Positions 1 to 8,926 of a stretch of 64,000 nt of DNA are shown in pieces (position 1 is the stretch's first letter; each line of letters opens with the position of its first letter). The notes under the pieces were generated by a model. That model worked only from the letters and a program-made list of their open reading frames with translations, was not told the DNA's origin and searched no databases. The DNA comes from Streptomyces sannanensis (lineage in GTDB: Bacteria > Actinomycetota > Actinomycetes > Streptomycetales > Streptomycetaceae), in the NCBI RefSeq assembly GCF_039536205.1, contig NZ_BAAAYL010000001.1:3720001-3784000 (forward strand). Direction: 5' to 3'. The position numbers and the translations under genes are program-made.

Positions 1-141
1 GGCACCGGACTCGGCGCGGAGCCGCTGCGGGTCCTGCTGCACACCCCGGCCGGGGTGGGCTGCCTGCTGGCGGCCGGAGTGCTGGAGGCAGCGGGCCTGA
101 TCTGGGCCGGGCGGATCGTACGGAAGGGAGAAGGGCGATGA
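1..141 (+). CDS. TadB-like type II secretion system F-family protein, C-terminal end only
   Basis: Only the last 46 codons lie in the window; the gene begins before base 1. The reading frame ends in a hydrophobic helix (GVGCLLAAGVLEAAGLIWAG) and a short basic tail, which is how the inner-membrane platform protein TadB of Tad/Flp pilus systems ends. The stop codon overlaps the ATG of the next gene (ATGA), so the two are translationally coupled. The TadB assignment rests mostly on the neighbours: a TadC-like protein, a Flp-like pilin and TadE-like proteins follow in the same direction. Confidence 0.7.
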   Translation, partial: GTGLGAEPLRVLLHTPAGVGCLLAAGVLEAAGLIWAGRIVRKGEGR

Positions 142-935
142 GCGGGGAGGCTGTCCACCCGCTGTGGACGGTGGTGGCGGTGGTGGCGGCCGGCGCGTGG
201 GCGGCTTCGGCGATGGCCCGTGGGAGACGCCATCGAAGGCTGCGCATACGGTCGGCCGCCCTGTTCGCGGCCGAGGAGGCGGACACGGCGAGGGCAGAGC
301 CGCTGAGGTCGTGGCCTCGACAGTGGTGGCCGCGCGCGAGGCCCTGGGCGGCGCCACTTGGCGTGGTGGTCATTGGTCAGGTCTTCGTCGGCGGTGTGAC
401 GGGTGCCGTACTCGGACTCGGTGCGGCGTACGGCCTGTGTCGGTGGCTGCGACGGCAGAAACCGGACGACGGGACGGAGGCGGTGCGGGAAGCGGCCGCC
501 CGACAGCTGCCGCTGGCCGCGGATCTGCTGGCGGCCTGCCTCTCGGCGGGGGCGGGGCCGCGTGAGGCGGCGGAGGCGGTGGGGCGGTCACTGGGCGGTC
601 CGGTCGGCGGCTGTCTGGACCGGGTCGCCGCTGAACTGCGGCTCGGCTGTGACCCGGCGGTGGCGTGGGGCCGGCTGGGTGCGATACCGCACGCGGAGGG
701 GCTGTCCCGCTGTCTGGAGCGGGCCGCTTCGACCGGGGTTCCGGCTGCGGAGCCGGTGTCCCGGCTGGCCGACGGGCTCCGGGCGGAGCAGCGGCGCGCG
801 GCGGAGGCTCGCGCCCGCAGGGCAGGGGTGCTGATCACGGGCCCGGTGGCCCTGTGCTTCCTGCCCGCTTTTCTGGCCGCCGGCGTGGCGCCGGTGGTGA
901 TCGGCCTGGCGGGCGAGCTGCTGGGCGGCAAGTGA
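138..935 (+). CDS. TadC-like type II secretion system F-family membrane protein
   Basis: A 265-residue protein with an N-terminal membrane helix (about residues 8-27), a helix pair around 75-100, a cytoplasmic GspF-type domain in the middle (residues about 120-225, containing LPLAADLLAACLSAGAGPRE) and a C-terminal membrane segment (about 232-258). This is the layout of TadC, the second inner-membrane platform protein that pairs with TadB to assemble Flp-type pili. The start overlaps the TadB stop. It belongs to a Tad operon conserved in Streptomyces and other actinobacteria, where these short TadB/TadC versions sit next to a DECH-box helicase gene. Confidence 0.85.
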   Translation: MSGEAVHPLWTVVAVVAAGAWAASAMARGRRHRRLRIRSAALFAAEEADTARAEPLRSWPRQWWPRARPWAAPLGVVVIGQVFVGGVTGAVLGLGAAYGLCRWLRRQKPDDGTEAVREAAARQLPLAADLLAACLSAGAGPREAAEAVGRSLGGPVGGCLDRVAAELRLGCDPAVAWGRLGAIPHAEGLSRCLERAASTGVPAAEPVSRLADGLRAEQRRAAEARARRAGVLITGPVALCFLPAFLAAGVAPVVIGLAGELLGGK

Positions 936-961
936 ACTCGACGTATGACCAGGAGGCTGAG

Positions 962-1153
962 ATGTACGGGCGGATCAGGCGGTGGGTGTGCCGGCGGCTG
1001 AGCGGTGATGCCGGAATGACGACGTCCGAGTATGCGATGGGCACGATCGCGGCATGTGCGTTCGCGGCGGTCCTCTACAAGGTGGTCACCAGCGGGGCCG
1101 TCGCTTCGGCGCTGCAATCGGTGATCGGGAAGGCGCTCGATGCGCAGTTCTGA
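962..1153 (+). CDS. Small Flp-like pilin (DUF4244 type)
   Basis: A 63-residue protein. A basic N-terminus (MYGRIRRWVCRRL) is followed by the segment GMTTSEYAMGTIAACAFAA and a single hydrophobic helix. Flp-type prepilins have a Glu five residues into the mature protein followed by a hydrophobic stretch; TSEYAMG fits this, with cleavage expected just before the hydrophobic part. A ribosome site AGGAGG at 951-956 lies 5 nt before the ATG, which fixes the start. The stop overlaps the ATG of the TadE gene by a few bases. Likely the structural subunit of the Tad pilus encoded around it. Confidence 0.82.
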   Translation: MYGRIRRWVCRRLSGDAGMTTSEYAMGTIAACAFAAVLYKVVTSGAVASALQSVIGKALDAQF

Positions 1154-1503
1154 GCGATGGACGGACCGGGGCTCGGTGACGGCCGAGGCGGCGGTGGCGC
1201 TGCCGGCCCTGGCGCTGTTCGCACTGGCCCTGGTGTGGGCGCTGACGGCGGCCGCAGCGCAGATCCAGTGCGTGGATGCGGCCCGGGCGGGGGCGCGCGC
1301 CGCAGCCAGGTCCGAGCCGCGGGACGAGGCGCTGGCCGCCGCCCGCTCGGCGGCCCCGCGCGGCCAGGGTGACTCTGGGGCGTGCCGGCGATCTGTGGCG
1401 GGTGAGGGTGGAGGCGCCGACACCGGGGCCCGGTGCGCTGGCCCTGACGCTGAGAGCCGAGGCGGCCGCGTCGGCCGAGGATGCGGTGGGGGCGGCGCCA
1501 TGA
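1140..1503 (+). pseudogene. TadE-family pilus assembly protein, frameshifted as sequenced
   Basis: From ATG 1140 the frame reads a classic TadE N-terminus: RGSVTAEAAVALPALALFAL, one membrane helix with the conserved Glu, then QCVDAARAGARAAAR. At about 1360-1366 the frame breaks. The next frame then reads the expected TadE C-terminal part (RVTLGRAGDLWRVRVEAP) and ends at TGA 1501-1503, overlapping the ATG of the next gene. A single missing base at about 1362 explains it. Because of the slip, the original frame runs on through the gene boundary and appears as one 260-codon ORF to 1922. A sequencing error at a G/C run is as likely as a true mutation. Confidence 0.72.
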
Positions 1504-1922
1504 CGCCGGGCAGCCGCTGGGCGCGCTGCGCGACGGCACCGGATCAGGGGTCGGCGACGGTGTGGACGGCCATGGCCGCGGCGGCGCTGTGTGTGGTGTT
1601 CGCGGTGGTCCTGGCCCTCGGTCAGGCGGTGGCCGCCCGCCATCGGGCGGGCGGGGCCGCGGACCTGGCGGCGCTCGCCGCGGCGGACCTGGCGCTTCTG
1701 GGCGCGTCCACCGCGTGCGCGCGGGCCGCCGAGGTGGCCGGGGCGCAGGGCGCCGAGCTGGTGCGGTGCACGGTGTTCGGTGAGGTCGCCGATGTGACGG
1801 CCCGGGCCCGCTTCGGCCCGTACGCCCCCGTGGTCCGCTCCCGTGCAGGCCCGCCGGGCGCGGCGGCCGGTTCGGCCACGGACGCCCCGGGGGGCCGGGA
1901 CGAGGACCCGGGCGGGGTCTAG
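1500..1922 (+). CDS. TadE-like secretion/helicase-neighbourhood protein (Rv3654c-like)
   Basis: Taken as an independent gene of 140 residues from ATG 1500, whose ATGA overlaps the real end of the TadE frame. The N-terminus reads DQGSATVWTAMAAAALCVVF, one membrane helix, then RHRAGGAADLAALAAAD. That is the pattern of the second, helicase-adjacent TadE-like family (the type named for its helicase/secretion neighbourhood). It probably ends up in or near the membrane as a minor pilin-like component. Its stop overlaps the stop of the convergent helicase gene by three bases. The continuous ORF from 1140 should not be read as a natural fusion. Confidence 0.7.
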   Translation: MTPGSRWARCATAPDQGSATVWTAMAAAALCVVFAVVLALGQAVAARHRAGGAADLAALAAADLALLGASTACARAAEVAGAQGAELVRCTVFGEVADVTARARFGPYAPVVRSRAGPPGAAAGSATDAPGGRDEDPGGV

Positions 1923-4384
1923 GGGCAGCCGTCGGCGGAGGGGGCGCCGCGGAGCAGTTCGGTCAGCAGGCGGACGGCGGCCCGTTTATGCAGGGGGTCG
2001 TTGCCGTTGCCGCACTTGGGGGACTGGATGCAGGACGGGCAGCCGGACTCGCACTCGCAGGCGGCGATGGCCTCACGGGTGGCGGTGAGCCAGTCGCGGG
2101 CCGTGCGGAAGGCCCGCTCGGCGAAGCCCGCGCCGCCCGGGTGGCCGTCGTAGACGAAGACCGTGGGCAGCAGGGTGTCCGGGTGAAGCGGGACGGAGAC
2201 GCCGCCGATGTCCCAGCGGTCGCAGGTGGCGAAGAGCGGCAGCATGCCGATGGAGGCGTGCTCGGCGGCGTGCAGGGCGCCGCCCAGCTGCTCGGGGTTG
2301 ATCCGGGCGGCGTCGAGCTGGTCCTCGGTGACCGTCCACCACACGGCCCGGGTGCGGAGCGTACGAGGAGGGAGATCGAGTTTCGACTCGCCGAGCACCT
2401 CGCCGGTGATGAGTCTGCGCCGTAGGAAGGAGATGACCTGGTTGGTGACTTCGACGGAGCCGTAGCAGAGCCGGGCACCGCCCCAGGGGATCTCGGTGTC
2501 GGTTTCCAGAACGGTGATGGCGGTGGTGTCGCGGGCGGTGGTGGAGTACGGCGGGTTGGCCTCCTCGACCAGGGCGACGGAGTCCTCCAGGTCCAGGCGG
2601 TTCACCAGGTAGGTGCGGCCCTGGTGGAGGTGGACGGCGCCGTCGTGGACGGTGGTGTGGGCGGCGGAGGCGTCGACGGTGCCGAGCAGCCGTCCGGTGG
2701 AGGCCTCGACGATCTGTACCGGGCGGCCGCCGCCGCCCCGGATGTCGGTCAGGTCAGCGGCGTTCTGGCGGCGCGTCCAGTGCCACCCGGCGGCGCGGCG
2801 GCGCAGCAGCTTCGCCGACTCCAGCTGCGGCATCAGACCGGGCGCCGCAGGACCGAACAGCTCGAGGTCGTCGTCGGTGAGGGGCAGTTCCGCGGCTGCG
2901 GCGCACAGATGGGGGGCGAGGACGTACGGATTGTCCGGGTCGAGGACGGTGGACTCCACGGGCCGCTCGAACAGCGCCTCGGGGTGGTGGACGAGGTACG
3001 TGTCCAGCGGGTCGTCCCGCGCGACAAGGACCGCGAGGGCGCCTCGGCCGGAGCGGCCCGCCCGGCCCGCCTGCTGCCACAGGGAGGCGCGGGTGCCGGG
3101 GTACCCGGCGATGATCACGGCATCCAGCCCGGATACGTCGATGCCGAGTTCGAGGGCGGTGGTCGCGGCCAGGCCGAGGAGCTTGCCGGAGTGCAGGGCG
3201 CGCTCCAGGGCGCGGCGCTCCTCGGGCAGATATCCGCCTCGGTACGCCGCGACGCGGGTCGGCAGGGACCGGTCGACCTCGGCGAGGCGTTCCTTGGCGA
3301 TGACCGAGATGAGCTCGGCGCCGCGCCGGGAGCGTACGAAGGCGACGGTGCGCACCCCCTGCACGGTCAGGTCGGTGAGGAGGTCGGCGGTCTCGGCGGT
3401 GGCGGTGCGGCGTACAGGGGCGCCCTTCTCGCCGTGGAGCTCGGTGAGCGGCGGCTCCCACAGGGCGAAGACCAGTTCGCCGCGCGGTGAGGCATCCCCG
3501 GAGACCTCCACCACCGGCAGCCCGGTGAGGCGGCCGGCGGCCACGGCGGGTTCCGCGGCGGTGGCGGAGGCGAGGAGGAAGACGGGGTTCGCGCCGTAGC
3601 GGGCGCAGAGGCGGCGCAGCCGCCGGAGGACCTGGGCGACGTGCGAGCCGAAGACGCCTCGGTAGGTGTGGCACTCGTCGATCACGACGTAGCGCAGTGT
3701 GCGCAGGAAGGAGGACCAGCGGGGATGGGAGGGGAGTATGCCGCGGTGCAGCATGTCGGGGTTGGTCAGGACGTAGTTGGCGTACTGCCGGACCCATTCA
3801 CGCTCCTCGACGGGGGTGTCGCCGTCGTATACCGCGGGGCGGACGCGGTTGCCGAGCGGCGCCGCGAGTTCCCGTACGGCGCGCAACTGGTCGGCGGCGA
3901 GGGCCTTGGTCGGGGCCAGATACAGCGCGGTGGCGCCGCGGCCGTTGGGGGCCTCGGCGCCGTCGAGCAGGGTGGAGAGCACCGGAGCGAGATAGGCGAG
4001 CGACTTTCCGGACGCGGTGCCGGTGGCGATCACGACGGATTCGCCGTCGAGGGCGTGTTCGGCGGCGAGGGCCTGGTGGACCCACGGGTGCTCGGCCCCG
4101 GCAGCCCGGATGGCCGCGATCACTTCTGTTCGGATGCGGTCCGGCCAGACGGCATGACGGCCCTCGCGCGGGGGCAAGTGCTCCGTATGAGTGATGCGCG
4201 CAGCCCGGCCCGCCCCCGCGGTGAGCCGGTCGAGGACCGCGCCGGGACCGGGGTGTGGCCCCATGTGTTCGGCGGGTCGACTGGGACGGTGATTCTTGGC
4301 CATCGGCACCGAGTGTGTCACTGGCGTGACGGACAATGGTCCCAAGGCGTCGTGCATGGCTGCTGGTAAGTGATTGAATGCCAT
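1919..4384 (-). CDS. DEAD/DECH-box superfamily 2 helicase, MrfA/YprA type with DUF1998 cysteine cluster
   Basis: An ATP-dependent helicase of about 821 residues. Visible motifs: Walker A ATGTASGKS (about 120-128), motif II DECH (about 236-239), motif III SAT (LLASATAAEP), motif VI QQAGRAGRSGRG, and near the C-terminus a cysteine cluster CECESGCPSCIQSPKCG typical of the DUF1998 zinc-binding module. This is the architecture of Bacillus MrfA/YprA and Hrq1-like helicases, which act in repair of mitomycin-type damage; that role here is inference. The frame is open upstream to 4549, but that overlaps bldG and its leader, so MAFNHLP at 4384 is the chosen start; no strong ribosome site is seen. It converges on the Tad genes, as in many actinobacteria. 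Confidence 0.88.
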   Translation of the reverse strand: MAFNHLPAAMHDALGPLSVTPVTHSVPMAKNHRPSRPAEHMGPHPGPGAVLDRLTAGAGRAARITHTEHLPPREGRHAVWPDRIRTEVIAAIRAAGAEHPWVHQALAAEHALDGESVVIATGTASGKSLAYLAPVLSTLLDGAEAPNGRGATALYLAPTKALAADQLRAVRELAAPLGNRVRPAVYDGDTPVEEREWVRQYANYVLTNPDMLHRGILPSHPRWSSFLRTLRYVVIDECHTYRGVFGSHVAQVLRRLRRLCARYGANPVFLLASATAAEPAVAAGRLTGLPVVEVSGDASPRGELVFALWEPPLTELHGEKGAPVRRTATAETADLLTDLTVQGVRTVAFVRSRRGAELISVIAKERLAEVDRSLPTRVAAYRGGYLPEERRALERALHSGKLLGLAATTALELGIDVSGLDAVIIAGYPGTRASLWQQAGRAGRSGRGALAVLVARDDPLDTYLVHHPEALFERPVESTVLDPDNPYVLAPHLCAAAAELPLTDDDLELFGPAAPGLMPQLESAKLLRRRAAGWHWTRRQNAADLTDIRGGGGRPVQIVEASTGRLLGTVDASAAHTTVHDGAVHLHQGRTYLVNRLDLEDSVALVEEANPPYSTTARDTTAITVLETDTEIPWGGARLCYGSVEVTNQVISFLRRRLITGEVLGESKLDLPPRTLRTRAVWWTVTEDQLDAARINPEQLGGALHAAEHASIGMLPLFATCDRWDIGGVSVPLHPDTLLPTVFVYDGHPGGAGFAERAFRTARDWLTATREAIAACECESGCPSCIQSPKCGNGNDPLHKRAAVRLLTELLRGAPSADGCP

Positions 4385-4463
4385 CGCGGCTGGCGATCCG
4401 TTCTCTGGCCCCGCCGGGGAGACACAGGGGACGGCCGCTCGATAGCAAGGTGCTGGAGGATCC

Positions 4464-4805
4464 GTGGACCTGTCCCTGTCGACTCGCACTGTGGGTGACC
4501 GTACGGTCGTCGAGGTCGGTGGCGAGATTGATGTATATACCGCGCCCAAGCTGCGCGAGCAGTTGGTCGAGCTGGTGAATGACGGCAGCTATCACCTGGT
4601 TGTCGACATGGAAGGCGTGGACTTCCTCGACTCCACCGGTCTCGGCGTGCTCGTGGGCGGACTGAAGCGTGTGCGGGCCCATGAGGGCTCGCTCCGCCTG
4701 GTCTGCAACCAGGAGCGCATTCTGAAGATCTTCCGTATCACCGGTCTGACCAAGGTGTTCCCGATCCACACCACGGTCGAAGAAGCCGTCGCAGCCACCG
4801 ACTGA
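4464..4805 (+). CDS. bldG: BldG, STAS-domain anti-anti-sigma factor
   Basis: A 113-residue single-domain STAS protein starting at GTG 4464 with GGAGG at 4455-4459. The motif [13 protein letters not shown] carries the phosphorylated serine (Ser57), and the ends ([32 protein letters not shown]) match BldG. In S. coelicolor BldG is needed for aerial growth and antibiotic production: unphosphorylated BldG binds anti-sigma factors and frees sigma factors such as SigH. The next gene encodes its kinase-type partner, so the two form the expected operon. The divergent helicase gene shares its upstream region. Confidence 0.96.
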   Translation: MDLSLSTRTVGDRTVVEVGGEIDVYTAPKLREQLVELVNDGSYHLVVDMEGVDFLDSTGLGVLVGGLKRVRAHEGSLRLVCNQERILKIFRITGLTKVFPIHTTVEEAVAATD

Positions 4806-4889
4806 CGGTTTCCGGAGGAAGGAACGGAGGTGCCGGGCGCCATGCCCGGCCCTCTGAGAGGCACGCTCGTACCGTCCGAGGGGGACTGT

Positions 4890-5351
4890 ATGGCCACCGT
4901 TGAGCTTCGTTTCAGCGCCCAGCCCGAGCATGTCAGGACGGCGCGTCTCGTGGCGGCCGCCGTGGCCCGCCGGGCCGGGGTGGACGAGGCCGTGCTGGAC
5001 GAGTTGAGACTCGCGGTCGGGGAGGCGTGCACCCGCGCGGTGGGGCTGCACCGCAGCAACGGCATCTCCGCGCCGGTCCGGGTGGTGCTGACCGACGAGG
5101 AGAAGGCGTTCTCCATCGAGGTCGGCGACGAGGTGCCGGGCAGCGGCGCCGGCCCGGACGGCTCCCGGGCGTCCGGTTCCCGTACCGCGGGGGCCGAGGG
5201 CGAGTCCGACGCGGGGGAGGCCGAGGGCGACGACGAGATGGGTCTTGCCGTCATCAGCGGTCTGGTCGACGACGTGGAGGTCACCTCGGGTGAGACCGGC
5301 GGCGTGATCCGGATGACCTGGCCGACCACACCGGACACGGTCGTCGACTGA
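4890..5351 (+). CDS. Anti-sigma factor with ATP-binding (HATPase_c) fold, BldG partner
   Basis: A 153-residue protein starting MATVELRFSAQPEHVRTARLV, with the N-box region LDELRLAVGEACTRAV and a later glycine/methionine segment (GLAVISGLVDDVEV), the RsbW/SpoIIAB-like GHKL ATPase layout. It would phosphorylate BldG and hold a sigma factor. An acidic, low-complexity insert (about residues 82-117) breaks the ATP-lid part. The frame is open upstream to GTG 4830 and ATG 4842, which have an SD (GGAGG 4826-4830), so a 16-20 residue longer form is possible; ATG 4890 is chosen because homologues begin with MATVELRFSA. It lies 84 nt after bldG in the same direction. Confidence 0.88.
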   Translation: MATVELRFSAQPEHVRTARLVAAAVARRAGVDEAVLDELRLAVGEACTRAVGLHRSNGISAPVRVVLTDEEKAFSIEVGDEVPGSGAGPDGSRASGSRTAGAEGESDAGEAEGDDEMGLAVISGLVDDVEVTSGETGGVIRMTWPTTPDTVVD

Positions 5352-5400
5352 GCGTCCTCCCGGGGTGCCTTCCCCAGGCTTCCAAGTTCTACATATTTAC

Positions 5401-5424
5401 GGCCCTGCTGAGCAGGGCCTTTTT
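5401..5424 (+). terminator. Rho-independent terminator after the bldG operon
   Basis: A GC-rich inverted repeat (GGCCCTGCT / AGCAGGGCC) directly followed by TTTTT at 5420-5424, about 50 nt after the anti-sigma stop codon. Confidence 0.88.
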
Positions 5425-5612
5425 CATTTCTCTAGATCATGGATCAAGCGTCAATGCTTTTGCCCCATTACCGCTTTCGGGTAGCTTTCCATGAGGCGAT
5501 CATTTGCTGAGTAGCGGATGAAGGTCAATTGCATGTGCCGTCCACTGTTTTGATCGGCTTCCGCTCCCTACAATCCGTCCACATCTTGAGCTCTGAACGT
5601 CAAGGAGGACGA

Positions 5613-8006
5613 ATGACGGGGCTCTTCAACCCACAACAGCCCGACCACCTCTCATCCCTCTCGGCCGCGGTACTCACCGAAGACAATCGGCTGATCGTGT
5701 TTGTGATCGCGGCTGTCGCCCTGGCGGCCCTGATCGTCGCCCAGCTGCTGGTGCGGCAGGTTCTGGCGGCCGGCGAGGGCACCGATTCCATGAAGAAGAT
5801 CGCGGCAGCGGTCCAGGAAGGCGCGAATGCCTATCTGGCCCGTCAGCTGCGCACCCTCGGCGTCTTCGCCGTTGTGGTGTTCTTCCTGCTGATGATGCTG
5901 CCCGCCGACAACTGGTCGCAGCGAGCCGGACGCTCCGTCTTCTTCCTGGTCGGTGCGCTCTTCTCGGCGGCGACCGGATACATCGGTATGCGTCTCGCGG
6001 TACGCAGCAATGTCCGCGTCGCCGCGGCCGCGCGCGAGGCGACGCCGGGGCCCGGCGAGCCGGAAAAGGATCTGACCGCCGTCGCGCACAAAGCAATGAA
6101 GATTGCTTTCCGTACGGGCGGCGTGGTCGGCATGTTCACGGTCGGCCTAGGTCTGCTCGGTGCCTCCTGCGTGGTCCTCGTCTACGCGGCCGACGCCCCC
6201 AAGGTGCTGGAAGGCTTCGGCCTCGGCGCCGCCCTGATCGCCATGTTCATGCGAGTCGGCGGCGGCATCTTCACCAAGGCCGCCGACGTCGGCGCCGACC
6301 TCGTGGGCAAGGTCGAGCAGGGCATCCCCGAGGACGACCCGCGCAACGCCGCCACCATCGCCGACAACGTGGGCGACAACGTCGGCGACTGCGCAGGTAT
6401 GGCCGCGGACCTCTTCGAGTCGTACGCCGTCACGCTGGTCGCCGCCCTCATCCTCGGCAAGGCAGCCTTCGGCGACTCGGGACTCGCCTTCCCGCTGATC
6501 GTTCCGGCGATCGGCGTGGTCACCGCGATGATCGGTATCTTCGCGGTCGCCCCGCGGCGCGCCGACCGCAGCGGGATGACCGCCATCAACCGCGGTTTCT
6601 TCATCTCCGCGGCCGTCTCGCTCACCCTGGTGGCCGTGGCGGTCTTCGTCTATCTGCCGTCCTCGTACGCCGAGCTGGACGGCGTCACCGAGGCCGCCAT
6701 CCGCGGCCACAGCGGGGACCCGCGGATCCTGGCCCTGGTCGCCGTCGCCATCGGCATCGTGCTGGCCGCTCTGATCCAGCAGCTGACCGGATACTTCACC
6801 GAGACCAACCGCCGCCCGGTGCGTGACATCGGCAAGACCTCGCTGACCGGTCCGGCCACCGTGATCCTCGCCGGTATCTCCCTCGGCCTGGAGTCCGCCG
6901 TCTACACCGCGCTGCTGATCGGTCTCGGCGTGTACGGAGCGTTCCTGCTCGGCGGAGCGTCCATCACGCTGGCCCTCTTCGCGGTGGCCCTGGCCGGCAC
7001 CGGTCTGCTCACCACGGTCGGCGTCATCGTCGCCATGGACACCTTCGGCCCCGTCTCCGACAACGCCCAGGGCATCGCCGAGATGTCCGGCGATGTCCAG
7101 GGCGCGGGCGCGCAGGTGCTCACCGACCTCGACGCGGTCGGCAACACCACCAAGGCCATCACCAAGGGCATCGCCATCGCCACTGCGGTCCTCGCGGCGT
7201 CGGCGCTGTTCGGTTCGTACCGGGACGCCATCGCGCACGCGGTGCAGGACGTCAACGCCAAGGCCGGGGAGCTGGGCCTGTCGCTGGACATCTCGCAGCC
7301 CAACAATCTGGTCGGGCTGATGCTCGGCGCGGCGGTCGTCTTCCTCTTCTCGGGGCTGGCGATCAACGCGGTCTCGCGTTCGGCCGGGGCCGTGGTCTAC
7401 GAGGTGCGGCGGCAGTTCCGCGAGCACCCCGGGATCATGGACTACAGGGAGAAGCCCGAGTACGGCAGGGTCGTCGACATCTGCACCAAGGACGCCCTGC
7501 GCGAGCTGGCCACGCCCGGCCTGCTCGCCGTGATGGCGCCCATCGCAGTCGGGTTCACTCTCGGAGTCGGTGCTCTCGGCTCGTATCTCGCGGGCGCGAT
7601 CGGCACCGGCACGCTGATGGCCGTCTTCCTCGCCAACTCGGGCGGCGCATGGGACAACGCCAAGAAGCTGGTCGAGGACGGTCACCACGGCGGCAAGGGC
7701 AGCGAGGCCCACGCCGCGACGGTCATCGGTGACACCGTGGGCGACCCGTTCAAGGACACCGCGGGACCGGCGATCAACCCGTTGCTGAAGGTGATGAACC
7801 TGGTGGCGCTGCTCATCGCGCCCGCCGTGGTGCAGTTCAGCTACGGGAACGACGCCAGTCCGGTGGTCCGGGCGATCGCGGCCACCGTGGCCATCCTGAT
7901 CGTCATCGGCGCGGTGTACGTGTCCAAGCGGCGCGGCATCGCCGTGGGTGACGAAGGCAACACCGAGAAGGTCGGCACAAACTCCGACCCCGCGGTCGTT
8001 TCCTGA
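5613..8006 (+). CDS. hppA: Membrane-bound proton-translocating pyrophosphatase, K+-independent type
   Basis: A 797-residue polytopic enzyme that hydrolyses pyrophosphate and pumps protons. Start ATG 5613 has AAGGAGG at 5602-5608. The substrate signature DVGADLVGKVEQGIPEDDPR begins at about residue 224, and a second Asp-rich loop GDTVGDPFKDTAGPA lies near the C-terminus. About 16 membrane helices are expected. In the subclass-defining loop it reads GNTTKAITKG (about residues 510-519). A Lys here, instead of the Ala of K+-dependent enzymes, marks the K+-independent H+ pump. It sits alone between two terminator-like structures. Confidence 0.95.
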   Translation: MTGLFNPQQPDHLSSLSAAVLTEDNRLIVFVIAAVALAALIVAQLLVRQVLAAGEGTDSMKKIAAAVQEGANAYLARQLRTLGVFAVVVFFLLMMLPADNWSQRAGRSVFFLVGALFSAATGYIGMRLAVRSNVRVAAAAREATPGPGEPEKDLTAVAHKAMKIAFRTGGVVGMFTVGLGLLGASCVVLVYAADAPKVLEGFGLGAALIAMFMRVGGGIFTKAADVGADLVGKVEQGIPEDDPRNAATIADNVGDNVGDCAGMAADLFESYAVTLVAALILGKAAFGDSGLAFPLIVPAIGVVTAMIGIFAVAPRRADRSGMTAINRGFFISAAVSLTLVAVAVFVYLPSSYAELDGVTEAAIRGHSGDPRILALVAVAIGIVLAALIQQLTGYFTETNRRPVRDIGKTSLTGPATVILAGISLGLESAVYTALLIGLGVYGAFLLGGASITLALFAVALAGTGLLTTVGVIVAMDTFGPVSDNAQGIAEMSGDVQGAGAQVLTDLDAVGNTTKAITKGIAIATAVLAASALFGSYRDAIAHAVQDVNAKAGELGLSLDISQPNNLVGLMLGAAVVFLFSGLAINAVSRSAGAVVYEVRRQFREHPGIMDYREKPEYGRVVDICTKDALRELATPGLLAVMAPIAVGFTLGVGALGSYLAGAIGTGTLMAVFLANSGGAWDNAKKLVEDGHHGGKGSEAHAATVIGDTVGDPFKDTAGPAINPLLKVMNLVALLIAPAVVQFSYGNDASPVVRAIAATVAILIVIGAVYVSKRRGIAVGDEGNTEKVGTNSDPAVVS

Positions 8007-8023
8007 CACTGGATCAACTGGCG

Positions 8024-8057
8024 GGCGGGCATCGCGTTCTGACGCGGTGTCCGCCCG
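8024..8057 (+). terminator. Terminator-like hairpin after hppA
   Basis: CGGGCGG...CGCGT / ACGCG...CCGCCCG forms an interrupted GC-rich stem 18 nt after the hppA stop. There is no clean T-run, so termination is probable rather than certain. Confidence 0.5.
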
Positions 8058-8192
8058 TTGGGCTGTTCAGTGAGTCTTGTCTCCCTTGGTGCAAACGGCT
8101 GCAATGAATGACATATCGGATGTACGGCACATGGTTGTCGCCCACTTGGCGTGTATGTTCCGGGGCCGAGAGCCTTGGAAGGGACCGAACCG

Positions 8193-8816
8193 GTGAACAA
8201 GAAGCTTGCGGCCGCACTGTCCGGCGGCGCGGTACTGATGCTGGCACTGACTGGCTGCGGCGACAGCGGGGACAACAGCGCCGACAAGGCCGACGCCTGG
8301 GCGAAGAAGGTCTGCGGTCAGGCCCAGCCCCAGCTGCAGAAGATCGCCAACGCCAATGCGGCCATCCAGCAGCAGACCGCGGAGAACAGCAAGCCCGCGG
8401 ACGTCCAGGCGGCGGACTCCCAGGCCTTCCAGCAGATCTCGGAGGCCTACAAGGCGCTCGGTGACGCCGTGGAGGCCGCCGGGGCCCCGCCGGCCGAGGA
8501 CGGTGACCAGACCCAGCAGAAGGCCGTCAAGGAACTCGACGCCTCCGCGGTCGCCTACGCCGGCCTGCAGAAGAAGGTCGACGCGCTGGACGTCAAGGAC
8601 CAGGCGAAGTTCGCGGACGGCCTCAAGGGCGTCGCCGACGAGCTGGAGAAGATCAGCAAGTCCGGCGACGAGGCACTGCGGAAGCTCCAGTCCGGCGAGG
8701 TCGGCCAGGCGATGGCCAAGCAGACCGGCTGTCAGAAGCCCACGCCGTCCGCCCCGCCGTCGGCCCAGCCGTCGTCGGAGTCCCCCGCCTCGGCGTCGCC
8801 GAGCAAGAAGGCGTAA
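8193..8816 (+). CDS. Secreted lipoprotein, unknown function
   Basis: A 207-residue protein from GTG 8193 (purine-rich GGAAGGGA 13-20 nt upstream). The N-terminus is a lipoprotein signal: KK, a hydrophobic stretch and lipobox LTGC with Cys22 as the lipidated residue. The mature part is Ala/Gln/Lys-rich and predicted mostly helical (CGQAQPQLQKIANANAAIQQ; repeated Ala-Lys heptad-like runs), and it ends in a disordered Pro/Ser tail (PSAPPSAQPSSESPASASPS). Small lipoproteins of this kind recur in Streptomyces at this position, but I know no function. Confidence 0.82.
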   Translation: MNKKLAAALSGGAVLMLALTGCGDSGDNSADKADAWAKKVCGQAQPQLQKIANANAAIQQQTAENSKPADVQAADSQAFQQISEAYKALGDAVEAAGAPPAEDGDQTQQKAVKELDASAVAYAGLQKKVDALDVKDQAKFADGLKGVADELEKISKSGDEALRKLQSGEVGQAMAKQTGCQKPTPSAPPSAQPSSESPASASPSKKA

Positions 8817-8926
8817 CGGGCCGCAGGCCCGGCCTGGGGGCGCCTCCCAGCGGTAGGGAGTCCGCCCAGAGGCGCCGGACGGGCCGGCGGTGAGCCGTTG
8901 TCGGTGGTACGCGACACAATGGGCCG

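Noticed and set aside
1140..1922. Single 260-residue TadE fusion protein
   Set aside because: The middle has nonsense composition, while the true TadE end is present in the neighbouring frame with an ATGA junction to the second gene.
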